A stretch of 64,000 nucleotides of DNA from UBA4719 sp038249115 (GTDB taxonomy: Bacteria > Actinomycetota > Actinomycetes > Actinomycetales > Dermatophilaceae), in contig JBBRWQ010000002.1 of assembly GCA_038249115.1 (NCBI GenBank), positions 42,922 through 106,921 of the forward strand. The letters are read 5' to 3'. Shown piece by piece: positions 47,111 through 55,560 of the stretch. Position 1 is the first letter of the stretch. The number at the start of each line of letters is the position of its first letter. Under the pieces are notes generated by a model. The model was not told the DNA's origin. It made no database searches and saw only the letters and a list, made by a program, of their open reading frames with translations. A program made the position numbers and the translations under genes.

Positions 47111-47872
47111 ATGGCCAACGCCCCCGCAGCAAGTCAGGCGCTAGCCGTGCTGCGGCTGCTGGCACGGCATACCGAGCCGGTGCCGGCCTCGGCGATCGCC
47201 CGCGACCTCGGCCTGCCCAGGTCCAGCGTCTATCACCTGCTCACGGTGCTCTGCGAACAGGGATTCGTGGTGCATCTGGCTGAGGAGCGGCGCTATGGCC
47301 TGGGTGTCGCGGCGTTCGAGCTGGGCTCGGCCTACACCCGACAGGCGCCTCTGCAGCGCCTCGCACGTCGGCCGATGGTGCGCCTGGTGGACGCGACGCG
47401 GCACAACGCCCACCTTGCCGTGCTGCATGGCCGCGACGTCCTCTACGTCATCGAGGAGCGTGCGCCCGGCCGGCCGCCACTGGTCACGGATGTTGGCGTG
47501 CGGCTTCCGTCGCAGCTGACCGCCAGTGGACTGGCAATGCTGGCTTCCCTTCCACCACAACAGGTTCGGGCCCTCTTCCCTTCACGCGACGCCTTCGTCC
47601 AACGCCACGGTGTCGGCCCGACAACGCTTTCCGGCCTGCGGTCTGTGCTGACCCAGGTACGTCGGGACGGCTTCGCCACCGAGGATGGAACGGTGACACC
47701 GGACTTCGCCTCAGTCGCAGCGCCAGTGCTCGACCACAGCGGTCATCCCGTGGCAGGTATCGCCGTGACGTACCCCGCCGCCGAAGTGACCGAGGACCAG
47801 AGGCGGTTCATCGTGGAGCAGGTCATCCGGACCGCGGCTGACCTGACCCGTCGTGTAGGAGGCCATGCCTGA
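47111..47872 (+). CDS. IclR-family regulator, probable hut repressor
   Basis: A 253-residue regulator: winged helix-turn-helix QALAVLRLLARHTEPVPASAIARDLGLPRSSVYHLLTVL (about 8-48) and IclR effector domain (about 70-248) with HLAVLHGRDVLYVIEERAPGRP, LPSQLTASGLAMLASL and SVAAPVLDHSGHPVAGIAVTYP. A palindrome matching the one before hutH lies directly upstream. Its last base overlaps the mobA-like gene start (TGATG). Function as hut regulator is inferred from the shared operator and proximity. Confidence 0.9.
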   Translation: MANAPAASQALAVLRLLARHTEPVPASAIARDLGLPRSSVYHLLTVLCEQGFVVHLAEERRYGLGVAAFELGSAYTRQAPLQRLARRPMVRLVDATRHNAHLAVLHGRDVLYVIEERAPGRPPLVTDVGVRLPSQLTASGLAMLASLPPQQVRALFPSRDAFVQRHGVGPTTLSGLRSVLTQVRRDGFATEDGTVTPDFASVAAPVLDHSGHPVAGIAVTYPAAEVTEDQRRFIVEQVIRTAADLTRRVGGHA

Positions 47873-48444
47873 TGTCCCACCAACAGCCTGTCGTCATCGT
47901 CCTCTGTGGCGGCACCTCGCGCCGCATGGCGGGACGTGACAAGACTCGCGAACTCCTTGCCGGGACAACGGTACTGGACCACTTGCTCAACGACCTGCCT
48001 TCGAGCTGGGCCGTGGTCTGCGTCGGCGATGAGCGTGCCACCGCACGGTCGGTGCGATGGTGCCGCGAGTCACCCGCCGGCGGAGGCCCTGTCGCCGGGA
48101 TCGCGGCCGGCCTCGAAGCTGTGGACGCCAAGATCTGTGTCTTGATCGGCGGTGACATGCCTTTCGTCGCGGCTGCGCTGCCGACGCTGGTCGACACGCT
48201 GACAGCTCAGCCCGGGCTTGATGCGGTGCTGGCTTCCGACCCGGACGGGCGCACCCAGCCGTTGCTCGCGGCATACCGCTGCGAAGCCTTGCGTGCTGCG
48301 CTCCCTCTCGAACCGGGCGGCGCGAGGCTCATGGCTGTGGTCGGGTCCCTGCAGATCGACACCGTGGACTGCGACGCCCGGACCACCCTGGACGTGGACA
48401 CGCCCGAAGCCCTCGAGCAGGCCCGGCTTATCGTCGGGGCATGA
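47872..48444 (+). CDS. MobA-like nucleotidyltransferase
   Basis: A 190-residue NTP-transferase of the MobA type (molybdenum cofactor guanylyltransferase): VVIVLCGGTSRRMAGRDKT at the start (GGxSRRMGxDK nucleotide loop), AGGGPVAGIAAGLEA, and LIGGDMPFVAAALP (metal-binding Asp). No other molybdopterin genes are in the window, so the precise substrate (Mo-cofactor or another nucleotide) is open. Coupled to iclR by a one-base overlap and to the quinone oxidoreductase by 4 bases. Confidence 0.85.
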   Translation: MSHQQPVVIVLCGGTSRRMAGRDKTRELLAGTTVLDHLLNDLPSSWAVVCVGDERATARSVRWCRESPAGGGPVAGIAAGLEAVDAKICVLIGGDMPFVAAALPTLVDTLTAQPGLDAVLASDPDGRTQPLLAAYRCEALRAALPLEPGGARLMAVVGSLQIDTVDCDARTTLDVDTPEALEQARLIVGA

Positions 48445-49418
48445 AAGCCATCACGATCCCCACGCCCGGAGACGCCGACGCGCTCGTTCTCACTGACGTA
48501 CCAACGCCCGACATGGGCCCCGGCGAGGTGCTCGTCCAGGTCGCTGCAGCAGGAGTGAACCGCGCAGATCTGATGCAACGCCAGGGGTTCTACCCGCCAC
48601 CGCCGGGTGTATCGACCTACCCGGGCCTCGAGGTCAGCGGCACGATCAGCGCTCTCGGCCCCGACGTGACCGGCTGGGCAGTGGGCGATCAGGTGTGCGC
48701 GCTGCTCTCAGGAGGCGGGTACGCCGAGCAGGTCGCAGTCCCGGCCCCACAGCTGTTACCGGTGCCGAAAGGCATCTCCCTGATCGAAGCGGCGGCGCTT
48801 CCCGAGGTCGCGAACACGGTGTGGTCCAACCTGTTCATGACCGCCAACCTGCAACCCGGCGAGACGATTCTGATCCATGGCGGGTCGAGCGGGATCGGGA
48901 CGATGGCGATCCAGCTGGCCCGTGCGGTCGGCGCGCGCGTCGCAGTGACGGCTGGGTCGGCATACAAGCTGGAGGCCTGTGGGGCGCTGGGAGCCGAGAT
49001 CCTGGTCAACTACCGCGAGCAGGACTTCGTCGCGGTCCTGGCCGAGGCGACGCAGGGCCACGGTGCCGACGTGATCCTCGACAACATCGGCGCGAAGTAC
49101 CTCGCCCGCAACGTCAGCGCGCTGGCTGTCAACGGACGGCTGGTGATCATCGGCTTGCAGGGCGGCGTCAAGGCCGAGCTCGACATCAACGCCTTGCTGC
49201 GCAAGTCTGCCGCGGTGATCGCGACATCGCTGCGAGGCCGCCCCGCAGCGGAGAAGGCCGCAATCGTGGCCGCTGTGCGCGAGCACGTCTGGCCGCTGAT
49301 CGAGGCCGGCACGGTCAGACCGGTGGTGTACCGGACCTTCCCCCTGGCTCAGGCCGCGGACGCCCATCGTGAGCTCGAGGCCAGCGCCAACGTCGGCAAG
49401 GTCCTGCTGACGACCTGA
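48441..49418 (+). CDS. Zinc-independent quinone oxidoreductase (MDR family)
   Basis: A 325-residue medium-chain dehydrogenase/reductase of the NAD(P)H:quinone oxidoreductase (QorA/PIG3) type. GroES-like N-domain: NRADLMQRQGFYPPPPGVSTYPGLEVSGTI. Rossmann motif HGGSSGIGTMAIQLARAVGARV near residue 150, then GADVILDNIGAKYLARNV. There are no zinc-binding cysteines. It reduces quinones or enoyl compounds with NADPH; the true substrate is unknown. Third gene of the iclR-mobA-qor unit. Confidence 0.9.
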   Translation: MKAITIPTPGDADALVLTDVPTPDMGPGEVLVQVAAAGVNRADLMQRQGFYPPPPGVSTYPGLEVSGTISALGPDVTGWAVGDQVCALLSGGGYAEQVAVPAPQLLPVPKGISLIEAAALPEVANTVWSNLFMTANLQPGETILIHGGSSGIGTMAIQLARAVGARVAVTAGSAYKLEACGALGAEILVNYREQDFVAVLAEATQGHGADVILDNIGAKYLARNVSALAVNGRLVIIGLQGGVKAELDINALLRKSAAVIATSLRGRPAAEKAAIVAAVREHVWPLIEAGTVRPVVYRTFPLAQAADAHRELEASANVGKVLLTT

Positions 49419-49438
49419 CCCTTGACCAGGGCGGTCAG
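49415..49438. terminator. Possible weak convergent terminator
   Basis: CTGACC (49415-49420) and GGTCAG (49433-49438) are inverted across a 12-base loop between the convergent qor and ppdK genes; the stem is only six pairs and overlaps coding ends. Weakly supported. Confidence 0.3.
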
Positions 49439-52131
49439 CGGGAGTCGCTGCCGCCGGTTCCGTTGGCGCGACCGGCCTCGAGCCGGGCCACCGGCACCCG
49501 GAACGGCGAGCACGACACGTAGTCCAGACCCACGTCGTGGAAGAAGTGCACGGAGTCGGGGTCGCCACCATGCTCGCCACAGACGCCGACCTTCAGCCCG
49601 GGCCTGGCCTTGCGGCCCTCTTCGACGGCGATCGTCACCAGTCGCCCGACGCCTTCGATGTCGATGGACTCGAACGGTGAGACGCCGAAGATGCCCTTCT
49701 CCAGGTAGTGCGGGAAGAAGGCCGCCTCGACATCGTCCCGAGAGAAGCCCCATGTCATCTGGGTCAGGTCGTTGGTGCCGAAGGAGAAGAACTGGGCCGC
49801 CCCAGCGATCGATCCGGCGGTCAGGGCAGCCCGCGGAAGCTCGATCATGGTCCCCACCATGTGGTCCAGGTGAACTCCGGAGGCGGTACGGACATTATGC
49901 GCCACGGCGTCGATCTCCTCAGCGATGCTCTCCAGCTCCTGGACGGCACCGACCAGCGGCACCATGATCTCGGCCAGGGGAACCCCACCGGCCTTGACCC
50001 GTAACGCGGCCGCTTCGAGGACCGCCTGCGCCTGCATGGCGAACAGCCCCGGTATCACCAGGCCGAGGCGCACCCCGCGAAGTCCGAGCATGGGGTTCTG
50101 CTCATGAAGCTTGTGCACCGCCTGGAGCAGCCGGAGGTCACCCTCTCCTGCCTCGCCGCGGGCCTCGGCCACGGCCACCCGGACCGACAGCTCGGTGATG
50201 TCCGGCAGGAACTCGTGCAACGGCGGGTCGAGCAGGCGAATGGTCACCGGCAGGCCGTCCATGGCCTCGAAGATACCGGCGAAGTCGTCACGCTGGAGCG
50301 GCAGCAGCTCGGCCAGGACCTGCTCGCGTTCCTCGTCCGTATCGGCCAGGATCAGCGCCTCGACCATCGGGCGCCGGTCACCGAGGAACATGTGCTCGGT
50401 CCGGCACAGGCCGATTCCCTCGGCGCCGAATCGACGGGCCCGGGCCGCGTCCTCGGGGGTGTCAGCGTTGGCGCGGACGGCCATCCGGCGACAGCCGTCG
50501 GCAATGCGCATGATCCGGTGCACGGCCTTGACGAGCTCGTCCGCGTCGGCCGAATCGGGGTCGACCTGGCCCTCGAAGTAGCGGACCACCGGTGACGAGA
50601 CGACCGGCACCTCGCCGAGGAACACCTCGCCGGTCGTACCGTCGATCGAGATCACCGTGCCCTCTTCGAAGACCCGCCCGTCCTTCGTCGAGAACTGCCG
50701 GGTCTTGGTGTCGACGGTGAGCTCCTCGGCGCCGCAGACACAGGTCTTGCCCATGCCCCTGGCGACGACAGCGGCGTGTGAAGTCTTGCCACCGCGGCTG
50801 GTCAGGATGCCGTCCGCGGCGATCATGCCGTTGAGGTCGTCGGGGTTGGTCTCGCGCCGGACCAGGATGACCTTCTCGCCCGACCGCGACCATTTCACCG
50901 CGGTGTAGGAGTCGAAGACAACCTTGCCGACGGCCGCACCCGGCGAGGCGTTCATACCCTTGGCCAGGCGTTCGCGGGTCACGTTCCCCTCGAAGGCGGG
51001 GAACATCAGCTGGGCCAGCTGGGCGCCGGTCACGCGCTGCAGCGCCTCGGCCTCGTCGATCAGGCCCTCGTCGATGAGCTGGGTCGCAATGCGGAAGGCA
51101 GCCCCTGCGGTCCGCTTGCCGACCCGGGTCTGCAGCATCCACAGCTTGCCGCGCTCGATCGTGAACTCGATGTCGCACAGATCTCGGTAGTGATCCTCGA
51201 GCTGGCCCATGATCGCCATCAGCTCGTCATACGACTTCTTGTCAAGGCCCTTGAGGTCGGCTAGGGACAACGTGTTGCGGATCCCCGCGACCACATCCTC
51301 GCCCTGGGCGTTCTGCAGGTAGTCGCCGTACACGCCTTTGGATCCGGACGCCGGGTCGCGGGTGAACGCCACGCCGGTGCCAGAGTCAGAGGACACGTTG
51401 CCGAACACCATGGAGCAGATGTTGACCGCGGTTCCCAGGTCGGAGGCGATGCGTTCCTGACGGCGATAGAGAACTGCGCGGTCGGCGTTCCACGAGTCGA
51501 AGACGGCGCGGACCGCGAGATCCATCTGTTCGCGCGGCTGCTGCGGGAACTCCTTGCCCGTGTGCTCACGCACGATCACCTTGTAGGTCTCGATCAGGGC
51601 CTGAAGGTCAGAGGCGTCGAGATCGAGGTCAGTCGCCGAGGCTCCCTTGGTGTCCTTGACACGCTCGAGCGCGCCCTCGAACAGCTCACCCTCGATGCCG
51701 AGAACGGTCTTGCCGAACATCTGGATCAACCGGCGGTAGGAGTCGAACGCGAACCGCTCGTTGTCGGCCTGCCTGGCCAGACCCACGACAGACTCGTCGT
51801 TGAGCCCGATGTTCAGGACGGTGTCCATCATGCCGGGCATCGAGAACTTCGCACCTGAGCGCACCGACACCAGCAGCGGGTCGTCGGCCTGCCCGAGCGT
51901 CTTGCCCATGGCCTTCTCGAGCGCGGCAAGGTGCTCGCTGACCTCGGCCTCCATCTCGGCCGGCTCGAAGCCGCTGGCCAGGTAGACGTTGCACGCTTCG
52001 GTCGTGATGGTGAATCCCGGAGGCACCGGCAACCCCATCCGCGTCATCTCGGCGAGATTGGCCCCTTTGCCCCCCAGCAGGTCCTTGAGATCCTTGTGGC
52101 CTTCGGCGAAGTCGTACACGAGCTTGGGCAC
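49435..52131 (-). CDS. ppdK: Pyruvate, phosphate dikinase
   Basis: Reversible conversion of pyruvate, ATP and phosphate to phosphoenolpyruvate, AMP and PPi. 898 residues, full length: N-terminal ATP-grasp domain (KGANLAEMTRMGLPVPPGFTITTEAC near 25), the swivelling phosphohistidine domain with LTSRGGKTSHAAVVARGMG (catalytic His near 455), and a C-terminal PEP/pyruvate TIM barrel with GIGLCRTEHMF and GVCGEHGGDP (near 830). GTG start with GGAGG. A 106-base gap separates it from apeB on the same strand. Confidence 0.97.
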   Translation of the reverse strand: MPKLVYDFAEGHKDLKDLLGGKGANLAEMTRMGLPVPPGFTITTEACNVYLASGFEPAEMEAEVSEHLAALEKAMGKTLGQADDPLLVSVRSGAKFSMPGMMDTVLNIGLNDESVVGLARQADNERFAFDSYRRLIQMFGKTVLGIEGELFEGALERVKDTKGASATDLDLDASDLQALIETYKVIVREHTGKEFPQQPREQMDLAVRAVFDSWNADRAVLYRRQERIASDLGTAVNICSMVFGNVSSDSGTGVAFTRDPASGSKGVYGDYLQNAQGEDVVAGIRNTLSLADLKGLDKKSYDELMAIMGQLEDHYRDLCDIEFTIERGKLWMLQTRVGKRTAGAAFRIATQLIDEGLIDEAEALQRVTGAQLAQLMFPAFEGNVTRERLAKGMNASPGAAVGKVVFDSYTAVKWSRSGEKVILVRRETNPDDLNGMIAADGILTSRGGKTSHAAVVARGMGKTCVCGAEELTVDTKTRQFSTKDGRVFEEGTVISIDGTTGEVFLGEVPVVSSPVVRYFEGQVDPDSADADELVKAVHRIMRIADGCRRMAVRANADTPEDAARARRFGAEGIGLCRTEHMFLGDRRPMVEALILADTDEEREQVLAELLPLQRDDFAGIFEAMDGLPVTIRLLDPPLHEFLPDITELSVRVAVAEARGEAGEGDLRLLQAVHKLHEQNPMLGLRGVRLGLVIPGLFAMQAQAVLEAAALRVKAGGVPLAEIMVPLVGAVQELESIAEEIDAVAHNVRTASGVHLDHMVGTMIELPRAALTAGSIAGAAQFFSFGTNDLTQMTWGFSRDDVEAAFFPHYLEKGIFGVSPFESIDIEGVGRLVTIAVEEGRKARPGLKVGVCGEHGGDPDSVHFFHDVGLDYVSCSPFRVPVARLEAGRANGTGGSDSR

Positions 52132-52237
52132 AGCGGGACCTCCGGAGCGGTGGTGCGGACGGGTGCTCGCAGATTAGACCCCCCAGGGTATGCCAGGCCC
52201 GTCATGTACCCCACGTCATACGCACGCGGCCTTTGGA

Positions 52238-53545
52238 TCAGCCGGGAGCGAGGAAGGCGGCGAGGGCACCGGCATACATCGCGGGGTCCTTGGCACCACA
52301 CATCTCACGGGCGGAGTGCATCGACAACATCGGTGCCCCGACGTCGACCGTCGTGGCACCGGTCAGCGCTGCCGTCATCGGGCCGACGGTCGAGCCGCAG
52401 GGCAGGTCGTTGCGGGACACGAAGTGCTGCACCGGGACGCCGGCCTGGTCGCAGGCCACGATGAAAGCGGCCGCGCCAACAGAGTCGGTCGCGTAGCGGA
52501 GCTTCACGTTGGTCTTGACCACCGGGCCGCCGTTGATCGCAATCTGGTGCTGCGGCTCGTGCTTCTCGGCGTAGTTCGGGTGGGTGGCGTGGGCCATGTC
52601 GGCGGATGCGACGACGGTCCCGGCAATGGCCCGGTAGTAGTCCTCGCGACCGCCCCCGGCCGAGATCACGACGCGCTCGAGCACCGAGGGCAGCAGGGTC
52701 GACATGGCGCCGCGTTCGGACTGGCTGCCGGCCTCTTCGTGGTCGAACAGGACCAGGACAGGGATGGAAGGGCTCGACGGCGACCCCGACCGCGAGGTCA
52801 CCACGTCGACCAGCGCCTGCACCCCTGCGTAGCTCGTCGCCAGGTTGTCCAGCCGCGGGGCGGCGATCAGGTCGAGGTCACGGCCGATCCGGCGCGATGG
52901 CTGCAGGTCGTGGGTCATCACGTCCCACGAGAGAACGTCGGCAGCATCAACGCCAACCGCGGCACCGAGGTAGCTTCGGAAGTCCCCCGGCTCGGTGCTG
53001 ACCCCCCACAGGGGCGTCAGGTGCTCTTGCGGGTTGAGTACCAGGCCCTCGTTGGCACCGCGGTCCAGGTGAACCGCGAGCTGGGCCACCCGCAGTACCG
53101 GGTCGTTGATGGCAACCAGCCGGGTCTCCACGCCGTCCCTGCCGCGGACCGCCACCCGACCCGACAGGCCAAGGTCGCGATCAAGCCACGAGTTGTACAA
53201 CAGACCGCCATAGAACTCGACGCCCAGCAGCTGCCAGCCCGCGCGGCTCAGGTCGGGCTGTGGCTTGATCCGCAGGTTGGGACTGTCCGTGTGGGCCCCG
53301 ACGACGCGGAACGGGGTGGCCGAACCGCCAGCGGTCTCGGTGCTCCACGCGATGAGCGCCCCTCCACGGATCAGGAAGTAGCGGCCGGGCCCGACAGGGA
53401 ACGCCTCGGTCTCTGAGAGGTGGCTGAAGCCGGCGGCCTGGAGCCGCCGCCCCGCCTCGGCGCACGCGTGGAACGGAGAAGGAGAGGCATCGACGAAGGC
53501 ACAGAGCCCTGCCGCCTCGGTGCCGGTATCGAATGAGTGAGCCAT
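52238..53545 (-). CDS. apeB: M18 family aminopeptidase
   Basis: Zinc aminopeptidase (aspartyl aminopeptidase family), 435 residues. Metal ligands and catalytic residues are seen in VVGAHTDSPNLR (near residue 80), VLFDHEEAGSQSERGA (near 265), ADMAHATHPNY and MLSMHSAREMCGAKD (near 410). TAAGGT ends 7 bases before the ATG, a leaderless start; upstream in-frame codons to 53608 are rejected. The 160 bases to the divergent GNAT gene contain a short hairpin and the two promoters. Confidence 0.93.
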   Translation of the reverse strand: MAHSFDTGTEAAGLCAFVDASPSPFHACAEAGRRLQAAGFSHLSETEAFPVGPGRYFLIRGGALIAWSTETAGGSATPFRVVGAHTDSPNLRIKPQPDLSRAGWQLLGVEFYGGLLYNSWLDRDLGLSGRVAVRGRDGVETRLVAINDPVLRVAQLAVHLDRGANEGLVLNPQEHLTPLWGVSTEPGDFRSYLGAAVGVDAADVLSWDVMTHDLQPSRRIGRDLDLIAAPRLDNLATSYAGVQALVDVVTSRSGSPSSPSIPVLVLFDHEEAGSQSERGAMSTLLPSVLERVVISAGGGREDYYRAIAGTVVASADMAHATHPNYAEKHEPQHQIAINGGPVVKTNVKLRYATDSVGAAAFIVACDQAGVPVQHFVSRNDLPCGSTVGPMTAALTGATTVDVGAPMLSMHSAREMCGAKDPAMYAGALAAFLAPG

Positions 53546-53581
53546 GAGCGCGACCTTATCGGCGTGGCAGGGCCGCCCGCT

Positions 53582-53600
53582 GCCGGGACGGAGTCCCGGC
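53582..53600. repeat. Short perfect hairpin in divergent intergenic region
   Basis: GCCGGGAC, GGA loop, GTCCCGGC: an 8-bp perfect GC-rich stem. It lies upstream of both apeB (minus) and the GNAT gene (plus), so it does not terminate either. Function unknown; possibly a protein-binding site. Confidence 0.45.
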
Positions 53601-53704
53601 CCCTCCAACCGGCTCGATGCCTAGTCATTCCGGGTCATCTGTGACTCGACAACACCGTTCATTTTGCCGAGGCACTGGTGTGAGTCTCGTCGTAACCTGA
53701 AGAG

Positions 53705-54523
53705 GTGCTCGAGCTAGCCAGCCGGGTCGCAACCCGGGCTGAACGCGTGGACAGGGCCGTGTCGAGCATGCACGCGCGGCTGGTGCCTCTCCGTCCCGGC
53801 GGGGAGATCGAGGAGGCGGGCCACGCCGTCTGGACCATGAGCGCGACCCCGCTGCCTTTTGCCAACGGGGTGATCCGCTACGACGCCAGGGACTTCCACG
53901 GCCCCGACAGTGAACGCGAGCTCGACAACTGCCTGACTGTGATGTCGACCTACAACCTGCCGTGGCAGTTCAGCGTCTGGGCCCACCTGGGCGCCGATCT
54001 GCTGATGCCTCGCCTGGCTGCCCGGGGAATGACCGAGGCCGGGAGCGAGCACGCGATGTGGCTGGACCTGCACGACGCTCGGCGCGAGGCCCGGGGCCAG
54101 GGCGGTATCGAGGTCCGGTTGGCCGCCGAGGAGTCCGGATTTCGGGCGTGGGCCGCCATCTTCACCACGGTGCACGGCATCTCCAGCCGGTACGCCGACC
54201 TGGTCGAACCCCTCGCGGCCAAACCTCAGTGGCTCCATCTGGTTGCCCTTGCCAACCGTCGCCCGGTGGGGTGCCTGACCGTGGAGATCGAAGAAGATCT
54301 GGCGGTCGTCTTCAATGCCGGGGTCCTGCGCTCGGCCAGGCGCCGGGGGGTCGGTCGACGCCTGCTGCAGGCTGCACACGAGACGGCGGCAGCACGTGGA
54401 GCACATGCGTGCGTTGCCTTGGCGACCCCCGAGGGGGCCGGCGTGTGCGCCGGGCTGGGGCACCGCGCGGTCACCAGCGTCACGTACCTGGTGCCGCCAT
54501 CGCTAGCGCCGACAACTCCGTGA
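53705..54523 (+). CDS. GNAT acetyltransferase-like protein
   Basis: A 272-residue protein with a divergent N-terminal half (about 1-130) and a C-terminal GNAT domain: IEVRLAAEESGFRAWAAIF, HLVALANRRPVGCLTVEIEEDLAVVFNAGVLRSARRRGVGRRLLQAA, whose RRRGVGRRLL is the acetyl-CoA loop, then ALATPEGAGVCAGLGH. GTG start with TAACCT 6 bases upstream, consistent with a leaderless message. Acceptor unknown. Confidence 0.8.
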   Translation: MLELASRVATRAERVDRAVSSMHARLVPLRPGGEIEEAGHAVWTMSATPLPFANGVIRYDARDFHGPDSERELDNCLTVMSTYNLPWQFSVWAHLGADLLMPRLAARGMTEAGSEHAMWLDLHDARREARGQGGIEVRLAAEESGFRAWAAIFTTVHGISSRYADLVEPLAAKPQWLHLVALANRRPVGCLTVEIEEDLAVVFNAGVLRSARRRGVGRRLLQAAHETAAARGAHACVALATPEGAGVCAGLGHRAVTSVTYLVPPSLAPTTP

Positions 54524-54567
54524 GCTGACAAACCCCTCCTCAGCGATCGACCTGACGGGCAGATCAA

Positions 54568-54602
54568 CTTACGTTGCCGTAGGTTACGCTAACGTAGGTA
54601 AG
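54568..54602. promoter_or_regulatory. Operator of the acyl-ACP desaturase gene
   Basis: CTTACGTT and AACGTAGGTAAG are inverted around a 15-base centre that holds another CGTAGGTTACG half-site pair. The block has repeated TACG/CGTA cores and lies just before the desaturase ribosome binding site. It probably binds a TetR-type lipid regulator (compare MadR of mycobacteria); the regulator is not encoded here. Confidence 0.55.
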
Positions 54603-54624
54603 TCCAACCTAAGGAGGCACCAGC

Positions 54625-55560
54625 ATGGCGAACACGCTGACCCAGACCGAGCTGCTCCGCGAACTGGACCAGGTCGTGGTCGGGGAGCTCAACCGACACG
54701 AGAAGGTCGCCAAGGAGTGGTTTCCCCACGAGTACGTGCCGTGGAGCGAGGGCCGCAACTTCGACGGGCTGATGGACGGTGACGCGTGGACCGAGCAGGA
54801 CTCCGGGGTCTCGGACGTCGCCCGCTCAGCGCTGATCGTCAACCTGCTGACCGAGGACAACCTCCCGAGCTACCACCACGAGATCGCCCTGATCTTCGGA
54901 CGCGACGACGCGTGGGGCGAGTGGGTGCACCGCTGGACCGCCGAAGAGGGTCGGCACGCTATCGCGATGCGCGACTACATGTTGGTCAAGCGTCTGGTGG
55001 ATCCCGTTGCGCTGGAACGCTTCCGGATGACTCACATGTCCCAGGGCTATGTGTCGGCACAGTCCGGAGAGCTGATGAGCTCGCTGGCGTACGTGTCGTT
55101 CCAGGAGCTGGCGACGCGCGTCTCCCACCGCAATACCGGCAAGTTCACCAACGACCCGATGTGCGAGAACCTGCTCACCCGCATCGCGGCCGACGAGAAC
55201 CTGCACATGATCTTCTACCGCAACCTGATGGACGCCGCCCTGAAGATCGCCCCCGACCAGGCCATGATCGCCATCCTGGACGTCGTCAAGAACTTCCAGA
55301 TGCCGGGTGCCAACCTCCCCGGCTTCCAGCGAAAGGCCGTCGAGATGGCCGTTGAGGGGATCTACGACCTGCGCCTGCACAAGGACGAGGTCGTCGCGCC
55401 GGTGCTGCGGTTCTGGGAGGTCTTCGAGCTGGAGGGCCTGTCGGCCGAGGGCGAGGCCGCGCGCACCGAGCTGGCCGAGTTCATGGAGGCCCTGGAGAAG
55501 CAGGCGCTGCGGTTCGAGGACAAGCGCGACATGCTCAAGGCTCGTATCGCGCCCCGCTAG
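54625..55560 (+). CDS. desA: Acyl-[acyl-carrier-protein] desaturase
   Basis: Soluble di-iron desaturase introducing double bonds in ACP-bound fatty acids. 311 residues. Iron ligands appear as two ExxH-type sites: TAEEGRHAIAMRDY (near 110) and AADENLHMIFYRN (near 195), with additional Glu in DNLPSYHHEIAL and FQELATRVSHRNTG. AAGGAGG lies 9 bases before the ATG. A symmetric operator precedes the gene. The stop overlaps the convergent histidine kinase stop by 4 bases. Confidence 0.93.
   Translation: MANTLTQTELLRELDQVVVGELNRHEKVAKEWFPHEYVPWSEGRNFDGLMDGDAWTEQDSGVSDVARSALIVNLLTEDNLPSYHHEIALIFGRDDAWGEWVHRWTAEEGRHAIAMRDYMLVKRLVDPVALERFRMTHMSQGYVSAQSGELMSSLAYVSFQELATRVSHRNTGKFTNDPMCENLLTRIAADENLHMIFYRNLMDAALKIAPDQAMIAILDVVKNFQMPGANLPGFQRKAVEMAVEGIYDLRLHKDEVVAPVLRFWEVFELEGLSAEGEAARTELAEFMEALEKQALRFEDKRDMLKARIAPR

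Noticed and set aside
53582..53600. Hairpin read as a transcription terminator
   Set aside because: Both flanking genes are transcribed away from it, so there is no transcript for it to end.
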